Translations under genes and position numbers: made by a program
The notes under the pieces: model-generated
Seen by the model: the letters and a program-made list of their open reading frames with translations, nothing else
What the model was told of the DNA's origin: nothing
Database searches by the model: none
Source of the DNA: Paraescarpia echinospica
Lineage: Eukaryota > Annelida > Polychaeta > Sabellida > Siboglinidae
Direction of reading: 5' to 3'
Length of the DNA stretch: 64,000 nt
Assembly (NCBI GenBank): GCA_020002185.1
Contig: CM034534.1
Coordinates: forward strand, 33,345,170-33,409,169
Shown here: in pieces, positions 13,501-28,500 of the stretch
Position numbering within the stretch: the stretch's first letter is position 1
How the letters are laid out: each line of letters begins with the position of its first letter

Positions 13501-16500
13501 TTGATGCTACAATTGTACAACTGGAACAGACTCAGACAGACCTGAAGAGATTGGCGGACGAGAAAGACGCACAGATCTGTGAGCTTCAGGCGGAGTTGAT
13601 CACGCTACGAGCAAATCTGGAGAAGATGTCTGAGAACGAGGCCAAGGTTGATGAGCTGAGTTCAGATATGGCGACCCTGCAGAAACTGGCGTCGGAGAAA
13701 GATGTCGCCGTTCAGCAGTTGGAGTCAAAGCTACACAGCGCGGAAGGAGAACTGGACGAGAAGAGGACAGAGCTGGAGAAGCGGGTGTCGGATATGGAGC
13801 GGGATCTGGGAGAAGCCAGGAAACGGACGGAGAAGGTGGAGGCTTCGCTCCAGGAGAAGGAGGCAGAGTTGTTGAGTCTCCGTCAGGCTCAAGACTCCGT
13901 CAACGCACAGCTCGTTGAGAAGACCGATGCCTGCGCCTCCCTCCAAGGGGAGGTGTGTGAGCTGAAAGCGACGGCAAAAGATCTGGAAGAAGAGGTGAAG
14001 CGAGTGAGAGAAGACAAAGGGAGTTTCGAGGAGGAGTACAGGAAGGAGGTGGGAGGATTGAGGGAGGAGTTGGCAAAGAAAGGAAATGTGGAAGAACTGC
14101 AGGAGAGCCTCGACACACTCAAGGCGAAGTCGACAGACCTCGAGACAGAGATCGCCCGGCGAGAGACGTCCATCGAGAACTACAGCAGGCAGCTGGTCGC
14201 TTCGAAACGGGAGACCGAGCTCCTCAATGAACAGGTAGGTGGCGCTGTTCTCGCACACGTTTTTAGGTGAATGTTTTTGTTTTTTAATGTGTAGTACGCA
14301 ATATAAGCCAATTAAACAATAGTATAAATTGTATCTGGTGCAGAACTAAACAATACTGATTATTCAAACAATAATCGTGATTACATCTGCATGTAACTGA
14401 ATATTCAAATGTTTGGTGGACTCATTGAAATTAGGTCTGCCACAATCGATGTCATTTTCAGTGCAAGTTTTCTCAGTATTCGTCACCATGAAATCTTACA
14501 TTTAACATTCATCCTGCCTCTACTGAGTGGAATGACTCTACTGACATGGTAAGAGAGCTGACACATGTTTCTGTCGGTAGCTGAAGCAGAGTGAAGCTCG
14601 GGAGTCGAGACTGAGAGCACAGATCCAGCAGTCTTCCACTTGTGTCGAGGAGCAGAATGAACGCTTCAAGAGTCTCGACAAGCAAGTCTTGACACTGCGT
14701 AGTGAATGCGACCAACACGAGACAGATGCAAAGGAAGCCGCCCAAGAACGCACCAAGTCTAATGTAGGTTCAGTGTTTAGCAGCAACAGTTTGTTCCGAC
14801 TTGTAGGACATGTTTTGGCTATGTTTACACAAAGGTCATTTTTGACTCGTGTTATCTGTTGATTTATCTGTGGGCTCATAACTGCATGTATTTGATTAGT
14901 TTTGGACTAACTCTCGAAGAAAGTAAACTGATGATTCAGTTATTTCCTATAAATGCTAAGTCAAAGGTGGATGGGCAGATTTGGTCTGGGATAGATTGTC
15001 ACTTTTTGCCCAATCAGACTCGGTCAGTCCGTAAGTCTGACTCACCCAGTCTGCAGTGTTTACACTACACCGACTGAGTCAGACTTGATCGGGGCTACTG
15101 ACCTGACCTAGCCGCAAAATATTTGCATGCCGTCACAATCATGTAAACCGAACAATCAACGGTGAAAATGGATCTAAATTATGACATTGCTTAAAACCTT
15201 TCGACTGCGTCAGACTGACACCAACTAGTGCCGATGGTGATCGGACACGCTCGTGGACACTGACATGACCCAACTAAATAAAAACCGACCGGTTAGGTCA
15301 GGTCAGACAAAAACTGTCAGTGACACAATTAAACTGGCCAGTAATGACTGATTGACGTGAGTGGCCTCCATGTAGGCCGTTCGCGAGCTAACAGGCACAC
15401 TTTTGATTAATTGAAGACTTGCAGAAATAATTGTTGTTGATTAAGTGACTGTTGTTACTTATTACTTGTGCCCCGTGAGCCAGGAGAAGCTGGAGCTGCT
15501 GAGAGCGAGGCTGTCGGAGCAGAAAGAGCAGCTGGAGAAGCTGGAAGGCCGACTGAGTCGAGAGAAGAGCTCACTACAGGAGCAGCTCGATACTGCTCGT
15601 GAGCAGCTCGACACCGCTCGCGAGCAGCGAGAGAAGAAGGAGCAGAAGCTGCGAACAAGGAACAAGTGCGTCACCGAGCTGATGGAGAAGCTTGACGCCG
15701 AACGAAACGGCTTCCAGGTGGCGCTGAAAGGTATGCCGACCAATCACATTCAATGTGGGTTTTTTTGTAAGTTGGCATCGGCTCCAAATCCCGTGTCGAT
15801 GTCTAGAAAAACACCATTAGTAAAATGCACAGTGAGCGGTTCTATGCTCCACGCTGATGAAATAAAAAGAGAAAGTGATCTGCAGTGAGAAATTGGTGCA
15901 CATAGCTGTGTATAATAACTATAACGTACACAGTTTACAATGTATAAATTGGTGCACATAGCTGTGTATAATAACTATAACGTACACAGTTTACAATGTA
16001 TAAATTGGTGCACATAGCTGTGTATAATAACTATAATGTACACAGTTTACAATGTATAATTGGTGCACATAGCTGTGTATAATAACTATAACGTACTCAG
16101 TTTACAATGTATAATTGGTGCACATAGCTGTGTATAATAACTATAACGTACACAGTTTACAATGTACGTAAGTAGACTTACGACGAAGCTTACATAGTCC
16201 AGTAAAGACATTTTAGTTCACTTCCACAGCCTTGGCGCTGCGCCTTGCTGCATTGCAAGCGAATCATAGGTCTTAGATAATTTGTCAAATGTGCTCATAG
16301 GTGTTTCAAACTCAACTTTTTGTGTGCGTGTGTGTTCCTAAGAGGGCGAGCTGTTACACTGCATAGTAATATTTCAGTTAGTGTAACTATTTATGAAGGA
16401 AAAACTGCAGCATATGCAGTAAGTGCATTTGCCGAACATCCATTTCATGTGTACAAACTTCAAGTCAAATCGTAATTCAGGTGTTTGCTTGTGATTGGAT

Positions 16501-19500
16501 GGCAGAAGCTGTGATGTAGCACCAGAGATATAGCAGTAGGGAGATGAGACACTCCAATGCACGTGTATTGACGCTTTTATGACGTTATTTTCGCAGTGGC
16601 TTACGAGTACCCGGGACTGCGGGAGGTACATAATATCTGTCTTTCACCCTTCTCTCCCTCTGGTGGTAGGCTATATTCACTAGAGTAGGTGTCACCAGTA
16701 AATTGGATTTAACTTGACATCTCATTCACCAGATGCAGCACTGTAAATGCGACATCCTGTATTTCGACTTGAGATTGAATAATACTGCTAGTCGACAAAA
16801 TCTCAAAAGGGCTCTATAAAACACTTTAGGGGTACCTAATGCCAGGATTTATCTATCACCTTTACTGGTCATAACCAGCCCAGGTGACACTTTCTATTGT
16901 GATTTTTTTTAATGCGTAATGAGCTATTTTGTGAAAATGGATGCAGGGCGTTTTGATTGTTTTTCAAAATGTACACAGTTGGCTATATATCTACTAATAG
17001 GATTACACGATAAAATGTTGTGTCAGCATGTGTGGAAAAATTAGGCACACAAGTGCAGCAAATTTTAAATCGATACAATAGATAGAATTGATATGATAGC
17101 ACAAACATACCAAATTATATTAACATTTTAGTTAGGTTTCGTGACTGAAGGTGTACAATAGTTCAAAACAATTACTTACATACATGGCACATGACAACTA
17201 TTTTCATCCAAATTAATTTCCAAATAAAATAACACTAGATTTTCTGACAAATGATGTAATACATTGCACACACAACCAAAATATGAACCCTACATAGCTA
17301 ATTTTTGTATCCGAATGGTGAGATACGTATTTGTAGTTAATGCTCACATCAATATCGTAGACAAAGTTGAAAGAAAAACAACATGCTAAAATATATTAAC
17401 AATTTAGCTTTGTTTCATGAAGGGAGGGCATTAGTTCAATCAATACTTACACATCTGGTGGATGACAATTATGTTTTATCTCCCAACAATACCAGTACAT
17501 TTCCAAATAAAACAACACTAGATTTTTTTAACAAACAATGTAATATTTTGCATGCAAAACCGAAACACTAACCCTATCCCCTTATTTTTTACAACCACCA
17601 TCGTCAAACACAATCGACTATATATCCACTATTTACAGATCTACATAGCTAATGATTTATTTTTTAAATGTTTGGAAAGGTAAGACACGAATGTGTAATT
17701 AATATGAATGCCAACATTGCAGACCTACTTGAAAGAAAAGCACAACGTATGCTCTTATTGTGTTGACATTTTCATTTGGTTTAGTGACCGAAGGTGTACA
17801 GTAATTCAAATCATTACATACACACGTGGCGCATAACTATTTTTTTATTTCACAACAATCCCAGTTCATTTCCCAATAAAAGAACATTAGTTTGTCACGT
17901 TACTATCTTGCATACATCACCAACACTCTGACATTACCCCGTTACTTTTCACAACCGCCTTCCTAAAACACAATCAGTTATATATCTACTAATTACAGGG
18001 CTGCATAGCTACATTTGGTATCGCTATGTTAGGTGTAGTACGTTACATATTCGTAGTAAGTATGCATGTCATCTTTCGGGAATTGCAGAAAATACATATT
18101 GGGGTATTTTTTCTGGGAATTGTTACATCCCCAGGCAGTCAATCCCTTGCTTCCATGGCGTGCCGTCATTTGACTGCTCTTGTGTACTCGTAAGCCATTA
18201 GAGGGTGCCACATGTACTGGGTCAAGTCATATTGACAGGAGTGTCTCATCTCCCTATTCCCGATATCTCGTGTAGCACTCAATAACTTGAAGTTCGCATT
18301 GACATATGTGCTTAATTATGTTTGCTAATGAATTCGTAAGACATAAATAGCACAAGCTGTCAGGGGTGGGCAGATGTTCAAAATGCATGTATACAAGTGT
18401 GACATTGATGAAAAACAAATTCAGCACCTCTGCTAAACAGTCCAATGCTTGATTGACGACACGTGACAAGAATACAGGACTTGAGACAGATGGTTGGTTC
18501 ATTCACACTTGTAACACATCACCTTGATTATTTAGAACACACCAACAGGGGACCTCTATACTTTGTAGGAGGTCCTCCGTCTCTGCTGAGTTGACGCTGA
18601 AAAGTCAAACTCGATAACGGCGATTGAGCGATAAAATAAGTACAGTCAACCCTCAGTAATACAGCCATTTTGCAAATAAGATCACTCCGGGACAGTCCCA
18701 AATTATATTTGTTGCAGTAAAGTAGAGGAAATTAGTCCCACTAATACAGCCACCTCGCTATTCAGGTCACTGGTCCAGTCCCGAGGTTGACCTTAACACT
18801 GAGGTTCCAATGTAGATACTATCCCAACTGACGTCTAGTGAAAACCACTGCCAGCTTTAGTAGTATAAGTCAATTAGTATGGTACCATCTTACGACTAAA
18901 TGTAAAATGTTTTGCTAATTATCTAGAAAACATTGGGGTGGCGTACCACAAATTGTATTAATTACACTGTATTTACTATAATGGAATGAATTAAGGATAG
19001 CTGTTTATGTTGTCATCCAGATGCAAAGTTAAATGAGAAAATCATCGAACAATTGAAGGGAGTACTTCACGAACAAGAAGCAACGATGCAAACACAAGAT
19101 GTCGTCTTTCGCAACCATGAATATGAAGTCACGTCACTAACAAAAGGTTAGCATACAGACTTATAAATATGTAAGAATATTTAAAGCGATTCTTTGAGAA
19201 TTTTAATCTCTTTGTAATGTATGCAATGATTAAATAATCCTGTTAGTATGATTATTTTATGTAATTCTATGCCTTTATTTCATTAGAATTATGTTTTATT
19301 AATCACTAATGACCCTGACAATATATTGAAAAAATAACTGCGCATACGTGCAGTTTCTACTTTGGCCCCACCTTCACGAATATTCGGGATTGTCCGTCAG
19401 ACTTCGATTACGCCGGATTAATAGATGCAAGAAAAATGTCATCAACATGTGTGTATTTGAATTAGCCACCGCTATGTGAATGAGTCGTGACCAATAAAAT

Positions 19501-22500
19501 TATCAAAAGGAATCGTGGACCAGCTGCTGTTTATGTCACAGATTCAGCAAAGAAAAGAAGGAAAATATATGGAATAAACGGAGAATGAACATAGCGACAG
19601 CTCATGACAGATGGATTGATTTAAAAGAAAATAACACCAGCTCTCCACGCACGAAGCCGTCTATGACATTGTCGTTGATGACATATTGAATGATTGGCAT
19701 TGTTTTTGTTGGAATATAAAAAATCTCACCTTTGATACTATCATGTTCCTTTTTCACTAGGTACATCTGGCTATACAGTTTTAAGCTTACTTCAATAATG
19801 AAACCGTTTTGTTTGCACCATAGATCCAGCTGCTATTTCCATAAACAGTATAAATACAACATAGATCACATGAGGTAATATACAATATTACAAAATCGTT
19901 TCTGTTGAACTCCTGTTTCGATGACAAATAAAATGGCCATTGTATTATAGAAATAAAGTTATAAAATTACAAAACTTTAAAAGTTATGCATATTTTAAAA
20001 CACTGTTTTCTGTCATCATTGGTGTATTTAAGTCAAGAAGATCCCTAAAACATTTAGAATGTTGTGGAACATTTATACTTTATGAATTTTCTAAATTATT
20101 TTAAAAGCAACTTTGTCGACTCCTTTTTATACACTACTCCCAGTATAATTCACTTAACACAAACTTGTTTCAAAAAATGTTGAAGAATATGCTGTAGCAC
20201 ACAATCCAGTTCAATCCAAACATGATGAGCATAAGAAAGCATAAATTGTATTATGTACTCCTACTTTGCAACATAATGACGGGGACGATGTGCATTTGGA
20301 TGTCGATTGCACAAATCCATTTGAAACGTAGTGATGTACATAATCCCACGGAACTAATGTGTCAGAACAAAGTCAGACTTCTTCGTCACTACTGTGTCAG
20401 TTAACACATTGTACAATTAATAGCATTGCTATGCATTTTGATACACAAAGCTATCACACATCCATTTGAAACTCGAAGTGAGGTACAACTTCCCAGTAGA
20501 TGTTGCACAGAACAGAATGGGGCAGAACAAAGTCAGGCACCATCTTATGTCAGGTGACCCATTGTCCAATTAATGGCACTGTTGGAAAGAGCTCTTGAAT
20601 TTCCTCTTTCCATCAGCTCGGCTACTTCCAATGTTCCTGCAAATATACAAAGTTGAATTTAGGAAATTGAGCCTAAATATGAGTTAACTAATTCAACACT
20701 AATTCTGGAATGCACTACCTCAACAGTTACGAGAGCTTCAATCATTCAACCTATTTAAAAAAAGCTAAAAGAGGTAGTACTGTCGAGATATTAAACTTAC
20801 CATGGTAGGTATTAGTAGTGATTATTTACTAAGTAATAGATCAATTTGTTTGAATTAGTCTATTGTCTATGCAATTAGCATCATTTATGTAGTTGTAGTA
20901 GTAGCAGTATTTTTGTTGTAGTTAATGTTAGATAATGTTATTACTATAAATTGCTCAGAATCAAGTATTATTAAGTATTATAAAATATATTTATGTTCAC
21001 ATATTATATAGTATTAGTTAGTGTATTAGAATGTGTGATGAACTGACACCACTAGTGCTAATAACCGAAAATAGTAGTCACATTTTGGTATCATGATATA
21101 TAAACAGTAATCTCGCAATTGGTACTAAGAAATAAGTACAAATGATTCCTAACGTTTCTGTTTTTAAAATTCCCTGCGCATTAAGGATTTGTATCAGAAA
21201 TTTGATGATTGTTCGAAGATTGTCAAACATACATAAACCATCATCACCTCGTGGTCAGCCCAATCATAGAAAACATGCAGGACATTGTGAACAAATGTTC
21301 AAACTTACATAATCGTCATCAAATGTTCTTTACGAATACTTTGTGAAATGGTCCCTTGTGCCTGCTTACATAGCCAGCGTTCTAAATTACTGCCACACCG
21401 AGATCCAACACCAGAAATCTCAGAGTCAGACCGCCAACTTTACAAACATCAATTTTTAAACTCTGGTTTTGTATGTTAATATCTGGACTGCCAACTTTAC
21501 AAAGTTGAAGGTCCGATGAACCATCCAACCTTTCAGATGAGGTTTCAAACACTGTATGTAGCGCCCTCTGGTACACAATACAAAATAAAGACTTGGTTGC
21601 TGACTTAACCGTGAACATGATCACCTCAAACCACTTTCAAAATACTGAGTTTTCCCTTGTTTAAGATGGGTATTTTTGCTAGTATTAACAATAAAATTGT
21701 ATGTGTGTAGAGCTATCGGAGCAGCAGGCTCTAGTGAAGACTCTACAAGGGACTGAGCAGAGCCTTCAGTCACGCCTCACTCAAGCCAATAAAGTCATCG
21801 TTGACCTGCAGTCAACGAGTCACGATCTTGAGCGGCGGTGCAAGGATGTCACTGCCCATGACAGTTCAGTGGAGCGCGACGTCGCGGAGTTGCGCCGTCA
21901 GTTGCGTGACGTCGCTGAGGTTCGTCGTCAGCTGAGAGAGGTGGAGCAGGAGAAGAGCCAGCTGGAGCGGACACTGCACGACACACGCTCCAACGTCGAC
22001 AAACAACACAAGGTATGTCTCTAGTCTGAGTGTGATCAAGTTGAATGTGTGTGTATGCATGTATGGATGGGGAGTGTGTGTGGTGTATGTGTGTATGCAT
22101 GTATGGATGGGGAGTGTGTGTGGTGTATGTGTGTATGCATGTATGGATGGGGAGTGTGTGTGGTGTATGTGTGTATGCATGTATGGATGGGGAGTGTGTG
22201 TGGTGTATGTGTGTATGCATGTATGGATGGGGAGTGTGTGTGGTGTATGTGTGTATGCATGTATGGATGGGGAGTGTGTGTGGTGTATGTGTGTATGCAT
22301 GTATGGATGGGGAGTGTGTGTGGTGTATGTGTGTATGCATGTATGGATGGGGAGTGTGTGTGGTGTATGTGTGTATGCATGTATGGATGGGGAGTGTGTG
22401 TGGTGTATGTGTGTATTCATGTATGGATGGGGAGTGTGTGTGGTGTATGTGTGTATGCATGTATGGATGTGGTGTATGTGTGGTGTGTGTGGTTGTGTGT

Positions 22501-25500
22501 ATGTGTACGGTGTGTATACATTTGCAGCGTTAAAAATAAGCCAGAATATTTACTTGTCCGCCAGCAAGTAAGTTTTTAAATCTACTTGTCTGCCAAAATT
22601 TTAACTCATCCGAGTGGCTGTCAAGGGGAATCGAAGCTTCGGAAAAAACATGACGACAGCACAGTGTTCCTGCTGTTTCGTTGCATGTACATAAGAGTGA
22701 CTTGTGATCAAAGACACAATTTTATTTAATCTGCAAACTTTTAAATTGCAGAATTATATTTGCAACTATTTTCCGGTCCGTTATTATTAATTACGATTTA
22801 CCGGAGAGTCAGTTACAAGTTTTGTAAATTGTCACCGATCTGGATCGGCTAAAGTTCGATAACTTGGAAGACTGCCAAGTCTGCGTGGGTTAGGCGTAAT
22901 AATGGTTAAAACTATGTAATTATGCAAATAACAGGTAGCGATACAATTATTTCCAAAGTTCATCAAATATAATCCGTGAGTGGAAGCAAGTTGTATGTCG
23001 GCCAAACTGAACGATTTACGATTTTGTGAAATACAGCCTTAAACAGTGATGGCTGATGCGGAGTCTGTCCTACGCATATGACAGAGCTAGGTCGGTGCGC
23101 TCAGTGGATGACCCTGTTAACGCAGGCACTAGTCAGTCGAACACTGACGTACAACACACTGGCGGTGGAACGACAAGAAACCGACACACTAACAAAATTG
23201 CAACGCACGCGATTGCTACCGAACTTCATTTACGTTTTAATTTCCTCAAATAAAAAGTTTGCAATGTAAATTTTCACTTGTCCCGGACAAACGGACAAGT
23301 GCTATTTCGAATGTTGATATGGTGTGTGTATGCGTTTGGTGTGTATGTGTGTGAATATGTGTGTGTTTTGTGTGTGTATGTGAGTGAGTGTATTTGTGGT
23401 GTGCGAGTGAGTATGTGTGTGTGATGTGTGTGTGTGAGTGAGTGTGTTACGTGTGGTGTGTGTGTGTATGTGGGTGTGATAACATTTTCCCTCTAGACAG
23501 TTTGTACCTCTGTTGTCAAACTTTCAGGGGTTCATCTATGTAGAAAAATAATGCCTTTAATTCTTTCAAAATTTAATGTTGATTAAGGGTTTTTATAGGT
23601 TTTAGTATTCGTACCAGACATTAGATGAACATTAATAGATTGTTTGCCTGGTTTCTGCAGTTGTTCCAAGCAACATAAACCGTCTACTGATAATTTTTAG
23701 TCCTCTGTGCCAAAGGTCCAATGGATTTATGCCATCACTCTGCGTCCACTTCAGGGCTCTTGACCCATTTTTACTTTACTTGCAACAATCATAGAAAACC
23801 TGCGCTGCACTGCTTAAAACTGCTCAAATTTACATATTTGTTAAACATATTTGTTAAACATCTGATAAGAGTACTTTATGAAACCGTCGTCTGCATGTTT
23901 GTAGTGCCATTTGGAGAATTGGCATTGTTGCTAGGAATAACAATAATGTGCCGTCTTACAAGGTTCTTGTGACACTTGATGCCGTTGTAAAGCAATTTGC
24001 GGAATAGTGTGTGTGATGTCACATCGAGAGGACATTGTGTCAGCGTTCTCTGGGTAGATGTTTGTCAGAGATTAACCTGTATGTGATCTGCCAGAGCAAA
24101 GTGGACATTAAGTTGCATGATTGTGAAATGGCGTTTTGTGCCTTTTGGATTCCACAGATCGTAAGCTTTAAAATGACACCTCATTTGTTGAAATATCTTG
24201 AATAATTTTTAATTATTTCCAAAATTGAAACAGACATGAAATGCACTTTTTTTTTATAAACGAGGGTCGGTTTGACTCCTACTGTCTGTTGTTTTTAATC
24301 TGCGGATTCATAAATGCCTGTATTTTATTAGTTTTAGATTATTAAATATTGAGGAAATAAACTGAAGATGAGATTATAGTGTATGCATTATGCAAGCAAC
24401 AACACAAAGTCCAATATAGTGATGAAAAAAGGCCAAATGAATGACGTTTATTTATTAACGTGATAAGAGAGAAATGTGGGCTTGACATCCCAAGGACAGG
24501 CCTGTGACTGAGCCCATACTAGTCTCCTGTATCTCAGGTTGACAGAGCCCACATTTCGGCACATAACACAAGCAGTATTGGTATACATGATATCATACAT
24601 CAAACAATGTCATTACTGCTAAAATCACCATAGACCTACTGCACAGTATAATACTAGCCAAGCACACCAGTCAACCACACCAAATCTAAAACCAACACTA
24701 CCCGCTGACTCATTACACTATATATAACAGGCTAAACCTTAAAAGTGGGGTCGATTATGCCACCGGTCACCTCAGCCTGTGACCACCCCACGAATATAAA
24801 ACTGTAAAAGGACGACAACACTAACGCTCTCATTCAAGCAATCCTAATGTATTTCTTAAACGCATCCGATGTCCATCTACCTGCCGCCCTGATCTGTGCA
24901 TCTGACTCGCCTCTCAGAGCAGCAGCAGTGGCTGCCCCGATGCGGAAGCTGTGCCCCTTAAAGGCGCTAGTCTCATAACCACAGAAAACCAGCAGTTTCT
25001 TTAGGGACCCATCAAATTCCCTACGCAACATGGGGGAGCCATCGAGGTGCGCAAAGAGCAAACCTGGAAGTGCGCCTCTAGCCTGCTGAAATTCCCGGAG
25101 GAATGCAGCCGGATGGATAGCTGACCCATGTATGCATTCGCCTCTGACCTGGAGAGATTGCGGACCCTGCCGAGTGCTGTGTTTAAAGCGCCGGAAGGAA
25201 AGCATAATCAAATCTCCAGACAGTAAAACGTCGCCCACATGCAAACATCCGTGTACCATATTCCGGGCCCTAGGCACCATTTCCCCAATGCGCAGATACG
25301 CTTTGAAGGCAAGTACCATCATTGCCCGGAGCATGAGACACTTGTAATGCGATGAAAACACTGTGGGTAACGCCTGTATCCAGCGTGCAAGCACTGGTAG
25401 GGTGACAGGCAGACGGACATCAGGCACTGACCCGAGATTACTTGCACCTGCTAACAACTTAGCTACCAGGAAACAATTGGATGGGTCGGCAAAACCATTA

Positions 25501-28500
25501 ATCTTATGGAAATAAGCGATAGCTGATACGGTTGAAACAATGGATGCCGGAGCAGAGCCAGTAGCATGGAGGTGGGCAATAAATAGCAACATCGTAGGTA
25601 TAGAAACAGGCATACAAGTTGTGAGAAATAATGACTCATGGAATGCAACCAACTTTTTCCATGCAAGCTCATAATGTAGTCGAGAAGATGGTGCCAATGA
25701 GGCCTCCATCAACCTGCTGAAAGACTGTCTAAGCCGGCTGGAGACACACTGTGGGGTACTTCCACTGGGTTGGCATTCGCCCATGGCGCCAGTGCATGGA
25801 ACTCTTCCACCTGCGAACGAGATAGTTTATCAGCCAGCATGTTAAAACGGCCTGGGATGTGTCGTGCTGTAAAGTTGATATTAAGCCGCAGACATGCCAA
25901 TACCAGGGGATGGACTAGGGCCATGATGTGGGGTTCACGCGATGTCTGGTTATTAATCACAGGTACCAGGGCTTCGTTATCCGTAAAGAAGCATATACTT
26001 TTATTCTCCCAAACATTACCCCACACATGTTCTGCTGCCACTATAGGATACAACTCCAAAACCGAGACATTGAATGAACGCCACTCCACCGGCCAGAGAC
26101 CACAAAACCATTCTGCCCCATACAGTGCCCCGTATCCTACTCCCCCAGCTGCATCAGTGTATAGTCGAAGATAGTCACCTGTCAGAAATTTCTCATCCAG
26201 AAAAAAGGCTTTGCCATTAAAATGCTGGAGAAATTCCAACCATACTCCTAGGTCAAGTTTAGTTTGTCTATTTAAACGAATGTGATAGTGTGGTTTAAGC
26301 CTACCCATGGTTTGGTCGATTAAACGCCTGAGAAATGACCGGCCAGGGACTACGACGGCCAAAGCAAACGAAAGCACCCCGATTAACTTGCAATTCCTTA
26401 AGTGTGACCTTCAGCTTAGACTGAAAACTCAAAAGTAATGCCCTAGCTTTCTCAAGCTTTTCATCTGGAAGTCTAGCATGCATTTGGACGGTATCCAGGA
26501 TGATACCCAGAAAAGGGAGTGAGGTGGATGGACCCACAGTTTTTCCCGGAGCAAGTGGTACCCCAATTTGTTCACACATGGCGATAAAAGCCCTAAGGCC
26601 AGCAGGAGAAAATCATCGATTACATGTATCACTTCAGTTACCTGTAATTTAACCTTGGCAGCCCATTCTAACGCTGTACTAAAATGCTCAAAGATAGCAC
26701 ATGTACTCGAACCACCCATAGGAAGCACTGCGTCCATGAAAAACTGGCCACTCCACTTAAAACCCAGTAACGGTCAGTCTGCTGGTGAAATTGGAATTAT
26801 CCGAAAAGCTGATTCAATGTCGACCTTAGCCATGTAAACAAGCCCGGTTGAACGCTTAATAAAATCTATTGCATCATAAATCGTTGCATATTGGAAAGAA
26901 GAGAATTCTTTACGAATAAAGTCATTGACTGAGGATCCTTCCGGGTGAGATAGATGATGTATCATGCGAAATTCACCTGGTGTTTTCTTAGGGACAACGC
27001 AGAGGCGATATTCTGTAATTAACATCAAATGGTGGAACAGCATATGGACCAAGTATTCTGCCTAATCCTAACTCCTTTGCCAATTTACTGTCAATAACCC
27101 CTGGAAATTCATCAGCAGACTTGAGGTTACGGATGTCTACACCGCGCAGAGGTGGCAGGCCAACACAACCTATGGAAAAACCAGACGTGAAACCATGTAA
27201 GAGGTAATCGAGTGAGGCAATATCATAACCATGCAACATTTGCTGGACTGCTGTTGGGGAAACTGGTGTGGATATGTCACTTTCTAAACCAAGAGATGGA
27301 CGGGCCACCAGGGGGGCTAGAGGACGGTGGGCCGCTGGTGCGGGGACGCTTACCCTGGGCCTTAAAGCACCAGACGAAGGGATGGGAGCCGCCGCAGAAG
27401 TTACACTTGTGGACGTATCTACAGGTGTCCCAATTACACAGCTCCCCCCGGTTGTAGGTGAAGCATGGACTGGTAGTCTGGGGCCTGGTCCTGCCCTTGC
27501 CCTGAAAGGGGGACCCAGTAGCCGACCTACGACCAGACTGCGACGCCTTTAGCCATAGCTCCCAGCTGATAACATCCCAGGACCACCCCCACCGATACCG
27601 CAAAGCCCGAAAGGCCTCGTCATATGCTCGCCAGTTGCCCCCACCCTCCGCTAGACCCCGGATGACCTCGATGTACTTCAGCATCTTTACTGCTGCATGC
27701 AAATTTGTTGGCTGCAGGAGGTAAACCGACATGTACAGTTGAAAGGCCTGCCCCCACTGCTCGAAAGACAAAACTGTGCTTTTTGGTTTTGTCGGGGACA
27801 CAGAAAGTTGGTACTAACCCCTCGATGGATAGAGAGGGCATAGTCTTGTTGCTGGGTCAGGGTGGGTGTGAGAAGGAGGGACAGGTCGATAAACTCGCCT
27901 GCCCAGATCTTTGCGCGTAAGGCATCAGGAATTTGGGAATCCAGGGGGAGGGAGGTTGAAGTACAAGAAGAAATGAGATTCTGCGTGTCCTCCGACAGTG
28001 ACCCTACGACACCAGTACCTGGGCAGACCGCCTCTGCATTGACCCATGGGACGTCAGGTCCCACTGGCTGCGGCTGAAATGCAGGGCCCGGCTCCGCCCA
28101 CACAGGTTGAAGCGGGACAGGATGTCCCCAGTCCACCACCGGAGGTGCTGACACGTCTGGGGCCGTCAACGCTGCAGGGGGAGGACGCAAGGCCTGGACC
28201 ATGGTGTGTATCTCCCCCAACAGTTGCTCGGTCGACGCAACCCGATGTTCGAGTGTGTGCTGAGTAGGCCTGTGTGTACAGAGTAGGCCTGTGTGTGCAG
28301 AGTAGGCCTGTGTGTGCAGAGTAGGCCTGTTTGTCCAGAGTAGGCCTATGTGTGCAGAGTAGTCCTGTGTGTGCAGAGTAGGCCTGTGTGTGTGCAGTGT
28401 ATGCCTGTGTGTGTGTGCAGAGTAGGCCTGAGTGTCCAGAGTAGGCCTGTGTGTCCAGAGTAGGCCTGTGTGTCCAGAGTAGGCCTGTGCAACTTTAATA

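Noticed and set aside
11670..14258. Several minus-strand frames opposite the long exon
   Set aside because: Antisense shadows of a Glu/Lys/Leu-rich coiled-coil reading frame.
21849..22571. Long frames on both strands (MHTHIHHTH- and CVYACMDG-type)
   Set aside because: Artefacts of the 40-bp minisatellite, overlapping the antisense of exon m.
25770..28267. Plus-strand frames through the DIRS region
   Set aside because: Antisense of the minus-strand gag, RT/RNase H and recombinase frames.
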